64,000 bases of DNA. Source: JBASEY01 sp049652745. GTDB lineage: Bacteria > CSSED10-310. A program made the position numbers and the translations under genes. The notes under the pieces were generated by a model. It made no database searches. It was not told the DNA's origin and saw nothing but the letters and a program-made list of their open reading frames with translations. Shown here in pieces: positions 38,201 to 44,600 of the stretch; positions within the stretch are counted from its first letter, which is position 1; every line of letters begins with the position of its first letter. The DNA lies in NCBI GenBank assembly GCA_049652745.1, contig JBASEY010000022.1, forward strand, positions 6,121 through 70,120, in the 5' to 3' direction.

Positions 38201-38412
38201 TCACTTATAAAACCGGATCTCTCGAAATATTGGCAGATGCCTTGTTCTCTCGTGCCATAGCAAACTATTTTCTAGATAAAAACGTTTTGGATGATTTGAA
38301 TAAAGCTCTGGAAATTTCCAGAAAACTTGGGAACGAAAACCATAATGCTAAAATAATTAATTTTAGAAATAGAATACTTTTAGAAAAGGAGGAAAAATCT
38401 CATGGCCAATAA
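35290..38412 (+). CDS. Serine/threonine kinase with AAA-type ATPase and TPR domains
   Basis: 1040 residues. Residues about 8-275 are a protein kinase with glycine loop GEGGMGRIYLV, Lys in WAAKEY, catalytic HRDLKPGN (Asp132) and DFG, so it should be active. Residues about 290-650 form an AAA/STAND-like ATPase with Walker A GDAGIGKT at 327-334 and a LFLVLDNIH Walker B. The C-terminal 350 residues are TPR repeats. No membrane segment follows the kinase. The plan resembles PknK and similar multidomain regulators that sense a signal through the TPR or ATPase part. Its end overlaps the small gene at 38402 by 11 bp, implying coupled translation. Confidence 0.93.
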   Translation: MAEALGNYPIVRKIGEGGMGRIYLVRDHDDTFWAAKEYKGDLTRSLLVHRFRREFRALQALDHPAIVKVKNLEYTPSQIFFLMEYINGTSMDMVIKQVQARDSEWIKKVLLWMRYLCEPLQYIHSKNMVHRDLKPGNIMIMDSSADTPLKLLDFGVIHWSLADTILTEKHTFFGSLRYMAPEQITNEAIDLRSDLYSMGVILYEALTGRPPFIIDNPLLLMNMHQTHDPLPPRRLNPYISEPLQNLVLTLLFKRPDDRPSSAIEIANWIDQILTGNLYDNRELIRATLGIGNVFHPDFFGRNAEITQLMNSWNLAEKGQTQICTISGDAGIGKTRLINRLLSRPEMASLPICRGEFFADGAIHSGFIQALKSGNKILQNRKKLYLVNSKRTEPIEDIENHFKSMILELEIKSDTSKASSSLQAKAARLLEAFRKLAETKPLFLVLDNIHFAGNSDLVLLKNIIEQYEIMLEKHEQKGLYFILAYRQESNDVSDSFAQFLKWLNETPYRVDIPLKGLSEQAVAGMIQSMLGRIPPPSLSHSIFRDSGGNPLLVIELVKNMQEQLSSDFIDELVFEQETIAISIDDRLVGLLVKRLDQLVVEAKDVLMASAVLGMIFRADELEQVCGLPDHTFLDQLDLLIRNRIIEEDIYQPDFYRFSHAQLQDTILKKFSVAKKIELHRRCIDVLERLHKFDLGPVVPRLLHHSINSDWTEKIIEYRLLSAMNADQVEDLIEAKNHLEHAIALFPSIETKNGKMEEKRFKAQMLLGSLLFRTGKIEEAEKTLKDTLDELEAFGLITYTIDVHKHLGAVYGSQGKIHEALQHLNTCLALSTKQNNLATVIDCYTNLGGSYFYIGEINNAVKYVTLALDKSKEIGDDIRYVTALVNLGCIYIDCPELANDGLLYLERAINMLDVFQNDTIKAYALSGIATYYVKKIQEGLFLKEDQKMIDQEYDRYREKAEKIFDLAEQVIKITYKTGSLEILADALFSRAIANYFLDKNVLDDLNKALEISRKLGNENHNAKIINFRNRILLEKEEKSHGQ

Positions 38413-38725
38413 AACTAATCTCCGCTGTGAAGGTAGTGTTACTGCTGTGGAAATGCGTCGGTTTCTATCTTTGCCGACAACGATATCGCCTGAATCCTAC
38501 AAAAAACACTGGGCGAAATTACCGGACACAGAGATTAGAGTTTTAGCCATCCAAGAAACCCAGTTTTTCAACGCTGTCCTAATAACCGCTAAAGCCGCTG
38601 ATGCCTATGATTTATTCGAAAATCTCACGGAGACGAGTATAAAGAGCTGTAAATATCTGTTCGCCAAATGGAAAGATGGTAATTTTAACGTTGAATTCTG
38701 GATCACAGACAGAACTCGAAGCTAA
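38402..38725 (+). CDS. Small hypothetical protein coupled to the kinase
   Basis: 107 residues without signal or membrane segment and with no motif I recognise. The start lies inside the kinase gene's last codons, with AGGAGG about 9 nt upstream, so the two are expressed together and the product may be a substrate or partner of the kinase. Its TAA stop at 38723-38725 falls at the junction with the 79-bp repeat that begins at 38724, so the C-terminus may have been set or shortened when that repeat arrived. Confidence 0.6.
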   Translation: MANKTNLRCEGSVTAVEMRRFLSLPTTISPESYKKHWAKLPDTEIRVLAIQETQFFNAVLITAKAADAYDLFENLTETSIKSCKYLFAKWKDGNFNVEFWITDRTRS

Positions 38726-38802
38726 CTCGGCCCGGCCGTTCGACATGAATCACCGTAACAGGCGACTCGATACCTTCTACAGGTGCAATTGCACGTATCC
38801 GA
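38724..38802 (-). repeat. 79-bp exact direct copy of part of the pbpC 3' end (distal copy)
   Basis: Positions 38724-38802 are identical to 39462-39540, near the 3' end of pbpC, in the same orientation and 738 bp apart. The flanking sequence on the 38723 side does not match; on the 38803 side similarity continues but is degraded. Confidence 0.93.
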
Positions 38803-38891
38803 AGTGTTTGTGGCCATAATTTCCGGAAAATAGTCAGGGATGCGCTATCGACCGGGTAGCCCTCAAGCGAGATGCACAGGCGGCTGAACAA
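38724..38891 (-). pseudogene. Remnant of a second pbpC-like 3' end
   Basis: The minus strand encodes about 55 residues similar to the last 70 of PbpC. The last 26 are identical because of the 79-bp copy. The preceding part (EGYPVDSA... LWPQTLRIRA against DGIPFATTD... LKPGTHRIRA) is clearly related but diverged. There is no upstream body, no start with a binding site, and the frame runs on past the copied block into unrelated residues. It looks like a decayed or imported fragment of a PbpC C-terminal domain lying just after hicA. Confidence 0.7.
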
Positions 38892-38918
38892 TATCTCTAA
38901 TGGTAAAAATACCTGGAT

Positions 38919-39098
38919 TTATTCTGCATTCAAATTTTTCAAAATTTTTTTGGCCAATGGTTCTTTGATATCATTATGACGTGGAACCGCTTCGATTGAT
39001 CCGGTTTTTGGATTGATCCACAATGAATGCGACGCGCCCTCCCGTTTCAAATAGCAACCGGCTACTCTCAACTTTCGTTCCAAATCAAGCCTTTTCAT
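38919..39098 (-). CDS. hicA: HicA family toxin
   Basis: A 59-residue double-stranded-RNA-binding-fold mRNA interferase. The catalytic His lies in GASHSLWIN (His24), followed by a VPRHNDIKEPLAKKIL segment typical of the family. It overlaps hicB by 4 bp (ATGA), so toxin translation depends on antitoxin translation. The order antitoxin-toxin is the hicBA variant. The length is normal for HicA (50-80). It would cleave mRNA when the unstable HicB is lost. The pbpC remnant begins 28 bp beyond its stop. Confidence 0.88.
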   Translation of the reverse strand: MKRLDLERKLRVAGCYLKREGASHSLWINPKTGSIEAVPRHNDIKEPLAKKILKNLNAE

Positions 39099-39313
39099 CC
39101 AATGATTACTTTTTCGCGAATCGCATCATCCGGTAATCCTCGAAGATAGTCCGCCCTGCGGTCTTCCAGAATCATCTCGATTGCCAATCGCAAATTTGTT
39201 TTTGCCTCTTCAATTGTTTCGCCTTGACCATTTGCCCCTTGAATTTCAGGACATACAGCCCAGTATCCACCTTCAGGAGCTTTCTCAATAATTGCCGTAA
39301 ATTCTGCTTTCAT
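39095..39313 (-). CDS. hicB: HicB family antitoxin
   Basis: 72 residues with the partial RNase H fold pattern of HicB (FTAIIEKAPEGGYWAVCPEIQGANGQGETIEEAKTN split across two strands and a helix). It is the short form: after about residue 50 there is no visible ribbon-helix-helix or HTH domain, so DNA-binding autoregulation is uncertain. AAAGG lies before the ATG. It neutralises HicA encoded directly downstream. A good promoter stands upstream (39356-39384). Confidence 0.92.
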   Translation of the reverse strand: MKAEFTAIIEKAPEGGYWAVCPEIQGANGQGETIEEAKTNLRLAIEMILEDRRADYLRGLPDDAIREKVIIG

Positions 39314-39355
39314 AAATAACTACCTTTTTGTTGAGCTGACTCTTGTTACTATAGC

Positions 39356-39384
39356 ATTTAATCTGATTGCTTAAAATCTGTCAA
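39356..39384 (-). promoter_or_regulatory. Promoter of hicBA
   Basis: On the minus strand a perfect TTGACA (39379-39384) is followed after 17 bp by TTAAAT (39356-39361), 42 bp before the hicB start. It lies in the gap behind pbpC, so the pair can be expressed independently of the envelope operon upstream. Confidence 0.65.
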
Positions 39385-39434
39385 TGCAATGTGCTGCTCA
39401 GGATACAGGATAAAAGTCAACGGTGAATGTTCCA

Positions 39435-41642
39435 TCAACTATCTCTGGGACCCCAATCATAAACTCGGCCCGGCCGTTCGACATGAATCACCGTAACAGG
39501 CGACTCGATACCTTCTACAGGTGCAATTGCACGTATCCGATGCGTTCCCGGCTTTAATTGCCAATAGGTTGACCAAGGATAATCCGTTGTGGCAAAAGGA
39601 ATCCCATCCACCTCCCAAGTAAGTGATGAAAGGTTTTGGTCGGAAATTGCGGTGAATTGAATCGTCGAATATTCCAAGGGCATATCCGGATCGAACGTAT
39701 ATACTGACTCTGATTCCGGTGAGATTATCTGAATACCTCGACGCCGATGTTGTGGCGCGAGCCATGTGTTTGGTACAAAATGGTCAGGGCTCTGTATAGC
39801 GGCCACAGCTTTTTCGGTATCGTCATACCCATATTTTCCGATATCCAGAGCTGTTCCTTTCCATCCTATTTCAGACAGTGGGTTCTTATGTAATTCATCC
39901 ATGATCACCCGCGCAAGAGGGGCGGCAGTCTGGTAACCCCCAACTCGATGCATAGGCCGCCCATCCGGCCTTCCAAGCCATACTGCCGTTAAATACTCCG
40001 AAGACCATGCGATCGCCCACGCATCGCGACTGCCTTCCGAGGTCCCGGTTTTGACCGCAACAGGATACTCATATTCAAGGTATCCCATTCGCGGAAAACT
40101 CGGCAGCCTGGCCATAGGATCCGACAAACTCCGATTGATCCACTGGACGGTTTCTCCACTGAAAATTTTCTGTGGCGCCAATCGCTTTTGACCTTGAAAC
40201 CATTGAAGATCACGCAAAACTCCTTTTGACGAAAAAACCGTATATGCCTGAACCAGACGTTCCATCGTTACCGGCAAACCACCTACGGCTATACCTAGAC
40301 CATGAATCGCCGCTTCTTTTTCGTGGCTGTGTAATCTCAAATCCGCCAGATGCCCGAAGGTGCGGTGCAAGCCGGTTTGTCGAATCAAATCCACTGCGGG
40401 AACATTTCGGGAGGAAGCCAGAGCCCGCCGGACAGGTATCTCACCCAACCATACTCCATCAAAATTCCCAAAACCTCCCGCATGCGTTACATGGTCGATA
40501 ATCATGGAATCCGGGGAAATAACTCCATTCTCCATAGCCAATGCATATATAAAGGGCTTCAACGTGCTGCCGGGAGAACGCTTTACACGAGTATAATCGA
40601 TCGCACCGGCGCGATCGGCATCAAAATAATCTGTCGAGCCCAATGATGCGACAACCTCTCCCGTCCGCACATTGACAACCATTACCGCCGCATTCTCGAC
40701 GCCCGATTTTGACCAGCTATCGACACACAACTGTGCCTGTTCAGCTATCTTTCTCTGAATTTTCTGATCTAAAGCGGTTTGGATAATCGTGCCGTCGATA
40801 GTATCGCGCATTTTAGGATCACGCAGAATCTCCCTGATTCGCAGGGCGATATGTATCGTTTCGGGTTGTTGCGTCAACCGAGGTTGAAGCCTGATTTCCG
40901 CCACTTGTTTTCGAGCTCTGGCGGCCTCATTGTCAGTTATGTAACCGGCTTTGTGTACTGCGTCGATAATCTGGCGAGCTCTCCGGACAAGTCGGGTCCT
41001 TCCTGCGCTGGTTCTGGGGTTCATTCGATTGGGTTGCTGGGGAACAGCCGATAAAAAGGCTATCTCCGCCCAGCTCAAATCCTCGACCGGCTTACCAAAA
41101 TAACAATACGAAGCATAACCGATACCACGTATCCCATTGCCGTAAGGCGCCAGGCGAAGGTAATGGTCCATTATGCCGCTTCGCCCATAACGCATCGTTA
41201 AAAAGACAGCCGTCATCATTTCTCGGATTTTGTTGGGCACCGTGCGTTCGGCCGGTCTTTGAAGCCTGGCGACTTGCATTGCCAAGGTCGATGCACCGGA
41301 CACTCTTCGACCACCTAAAATATTTTGTTTGACGGCTCGAAGTATTGCCAACGGATCAACTCCAAAATGATAACCGAACCGACGATCTTCCATCACTTTT
41401 ATTGTTGCAGCGATGCGATGAGGAATCGGTTCCACCGGCCAGTAACCCGCTTCCGCTTTGTCGTCTCCATTCCGAATTTCACAGATATAAGCGCCGTTAC
41501 CATCATGGACGACACGGGTCGGCAATGGTGAAAATAGCGCGGTATCACCTATGGCATATAAGAACATGCCCGGTCCGATACACCCAACAATAAAGACGGC
41601 AATTCGGAACCAATCGTTATTCCGACGGCGAAATTCTGACAT
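39435..41642 (-). CDS. pbpC: Penicillin-binding protein 1C
   Basis: 735 residues. A membrane anchor (about 12-32) is followed by a GT51 glycosyltransferase domain (EDRRFGYHFGVD with the catalytic Glu, then the GASTLAMQ segment), a transpeptidase domain with SPGSTLKPF (nucleophile Ser), SRN and KTGTS motifs, and a C-terminal BiPBP_C-like beta domain (about 650-735). It makes and may cross-link peptidoglycan in the periplasm. Its start overlaps the end of the alpha-2-macroglobulin gene by 26 bp, the same pairing known from Escherichia coli yfhM-pbpC. Its last 70 codons include the 79-bp block repeated at 38724. Confidence 0.96.
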   Translation of the reverse strand: MSEFRRRNNDWFRIAVFIVGCIGPGMFLYAIGDTALFSPLPTRVVHDGNGAYICEIRNGDDKAEAGYWPVEPIPHRIAATIKVMEDRRFGYHFGVDPLAILRAVKQNILGGRRVSGASTLAMQVARLQRPAERTVPNKIREMMTAVFLTMRYGRSGIMDHYLRLAPYGNGIRGIGYASYCYFGKPVEDLSWAEIAFLSAVPQQPNRMNPRTSAGRTRLVRRARQIIDAVHKAGYITDNEAARARKQVAEIRLQPRLTQQPETIHIALRIREILRDPKMRDTIDGTIIQTALDQKIQRKIAEQAQLCVDSWSKSGVENAAVMVVNVRTGEVVASLGSTDYFDADRAGAIDYTRVKRSPGSTLKPFIYALAMENGVISPDSMIIDHVTHAGGFGNFDGVWLGEIPVRRALASSRNVPAVDLIRQTGLHRTFGHLADLRLHSHEKEAAIHGLGIAVGGLPVTMERLVQAYTVFSSKGVLRDLQWFQGQKRLAPQKIFSGETVQWINRSLSDPMARLPSFPRMGYLEYEYPVAVKTGTSEGSRDAWAIAWSSEYLTAVWLGRPDGRPMHRVGGYQTAAPLARVIMDELHKNPLSEIGWKGTALDIGKYGYDDTEKAVAAIQSPDHFVPNTWLAPQHRRRGIQIISPESESVYTFDPDMPLEYSTIQFTAISDQNLSSLTWEVDGIPFATTDYPWSTYWQLKPGTHRIRAIAPVEGIESPVTVIHVERPGRVYDWGPRDS
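39462..39540 (-). repeat. 79-bp exact direct copy, proximal copy inside pbpC
   Basis: Identical to 38724-38802, inside the coding sequence for the C-terminal domain of PbpC, ending 27 bp before its stop codon. Confidence 0.93.
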
Positions 41643-44600
41643 AAACTCCTGGTGATGCTCCAGTTTGACCGAAGTTATACATCAATCGCGTATAAGCTCC
41701 CGGCTGCGTGAACGTGCCACTAAACATCGCACTGGTTCGAAAATAAAAATCGTACGTTCCGCGAGGCAAGACGTTGTAGTAATACGCAACATAATGATCC
41801 CTCATTTCCATGTAATCCGGCGACAGCGTGAGCTGCCCCGATGGAACAGCTTCCGGCGGGGACGTAGCCAAATGAGGGTTGAGAGGTTCCAACCCTGCAG
41901 CCAACGGAACAAATACGACAACGTAATTGCGATCTTCGGGGTTTACAATCTGAACATGCTCTTCAACCACCGTTCCTTGAACCAGTTCAACGGTATCTCC
42001 TGCTGTATTCATTTGAATCTTACGTGCCGATACGGTCGCTCTTTTGGGGATTATCCATTCCCTTTGAACTGCAAATCCGGATGATTCACCGGATAACTCG
42101 GCTGGATCGACTGCTGGTTTTCCTTGAAATTCAGCTTGAATCATCACATCAGAGCCCTGGTCGACTTTAATCACCATTTCGGATGAACCATTATCTTCAA
42201 CCAGCAACAAAGGTGAGTTTTTATCGATCACGTAGTCTTTTTTCCCCAGCTTCAGCCGAGTCGTCTCGGATTTAGGCTGACCCGTCTCAAGCAATTCCGT
42301 TACAGCCGTCAATACGGCCGCAGAATGGTATGTTGTCAAGCGCCCCGACGCAATAATGGCGGCAATACCATCAGCAAGCGATTGAACACGATCATCTTCC
42401 GGCATCAGTCGATTGAGTGTGCGCAAAATTTCCGACAGAGCGGTCACATCTGACATGAACCCTTGCCTCCAACCGGAAAAAGTGCTGTGTAATCCGACAG
42501 CGACGGGTTTGCCATGAACACTCTGAATAACGACACCATCCATCAGAGTTTCCACCAACGCCTTCAACCGGGAGGTTTCCACATCCGGCAAATCAGAAAA
42601 CAGTCTGATGATTCGAGCCCGGGTTTCCAAACCCAGACTTCCAGCTTGCCGTGACATCTCTTCAATATATCCGATGTCACCCTGTCCAAATAGTGTCAGA
42701 GCTTCCAAAGCCATCACCCGCTCTTCCATTTCATGGCCGTGAACCAGCAATGGACTGTCTGAACGCAAAGCATTTTTCAAGGCCTGAACCAATTTTTCAA
42801 CCAGCATGGTGTCAACGTCAAACCCATCGATACGCGCTTGACCCAAAAACAAAAGCGATCGCGCCGTCAGGTGTACATACCCGGGATTTCCCGGCCAGAA
42901 CGCGACCAGTCCATTGGGTGTAACAACCGTCGGCAAATAATCGATTACGTTTTGGATAACCGTATCGTAACGGGCATCATCGACAGGAAGCTTCAGGGCG
43001 GCGCGAAGGTGTTTCGCTGCAAGAAATCCCGCTGCGCGGCTGACTTGCTGTTCAGTACAGGTGTACGGGTACTCTCTCAACATCGATTCAGCCTGCAAAG
43101 CCGTCGACATCAATTGTGAGGTCGATATGCGGATAATTCGCCGGGCGCTGTCTTTTCTGATCTGATTGAAATCGATATTCGGTATCGTGAGGGTTTCGCC
43201 TTTTTTCAGGGGCCATTCATCGACTTTGGTCCAGTCACGAACACCGTCATAAATAGGCAGAGTCATTTCCGCAGCATCTCCGACTTCGTCCTCCAGACGC
43301 TCAGCGGCCATATAAACAGTGACGGTATCACGCTTCAAGCGTCCATCCGAGCCATATCCCGGGTGCGGCAGAAAAAGCGCGAATGTGCTGCGCAACGGTT
43401 GATTGAATTCCCAGTTGACCTGTTGAGCAGCCGGACCTTTTAAATTCAGCCCTTTCGCTTGTAATGCAACATGTCCGACACCTCCCTTTCCTTCCACGAC
43501 CCGCGTAACGGCTAACGCATCAAAGGTATCTCCCGGCCGTAAAAATCTTGGTAGGGTTGGTTGTACAACCAGCGGCAGCCTGACCGCCAGACGGCTTTCG
43601 GCATAGCCAAATCGGTCAACGCCGGAATTGGCTTTGGCTCGCACCGCAAATTCAGTCAGGTTATCCGGAAGTTCGACTTTTAGATTCGCCTTTCCGGTGG
43701 GTCCGACAGAGACAAAAGGCTCATAAAACGGAACAGGAACAAACTTCTTCCGCAGGCTCATTCGATCGAAAATATCCCCGGCCATATCGTCTCCGTAATC
43801 ACCGCCTTTGGTGAAAACACCGGGTAGATTTCCTATCACCATTTCCCGCGTATCACGTATTCCGATCGTGCTCCCGAAAGGTTTGAGCAAATCTTTCAAT
43901 GGATTGGGATCCGGTTCTCGGCCTAGGGCGAGAACGGCGCGGTCGACAAGCCATACTGCCGCTTCACCGGCGATCGGCTGATTATTGGAATCGTGAAGTT
44001 CGATCGACAAATCGATTGTCTCGCCCGGAACGGCTCTGTCCGGATGTATCAGCTTGACAGAAGCGACGTATCGGCTTTCAGCGACTCGTAAATCCACTGT
44101 AGCGCCAAGAGTTTGCGGCTTGCCCAAATCGATGCCGCTGACCGGGTCGATCCGTGTGCCCTCCAGGCGACCGCGCATCAGCATGACGCTGACGGTAACT
44201 TGGGGGCACCAGATGTTTTTGATGGGAACATCGATGATGCCGGCTCCATTTCTGACAGCCGAATGAAAAAATTTCAGGCCGTCTGGCGATTCGACAACCG
44301 CCAGAGCCTCTGCAGTTTGAAACGGACTTTCAATCAGCAGGCGTGCCGTGTCACCCGGTTCGTAAACGGTCTTATCGGTGCGCAGAGTAAAACCTCTTTC
44401 CGGAGCACGCTCCCAGGTGACAGGAGTCGGACCCTGCACAAATACGTCCATAGCCACTCGTTGAGCCCGGCCGACTTTGTCGCGTGCCGACAACTCCACA
44501 ATATACACACCGGCTTCAGACACAGAAAACGTCACATCCACCGGTTTGTCGCCGGAAACCTTCGTTTTTGTGGTGATGGGTGTTTCAACGACATGTGTTT

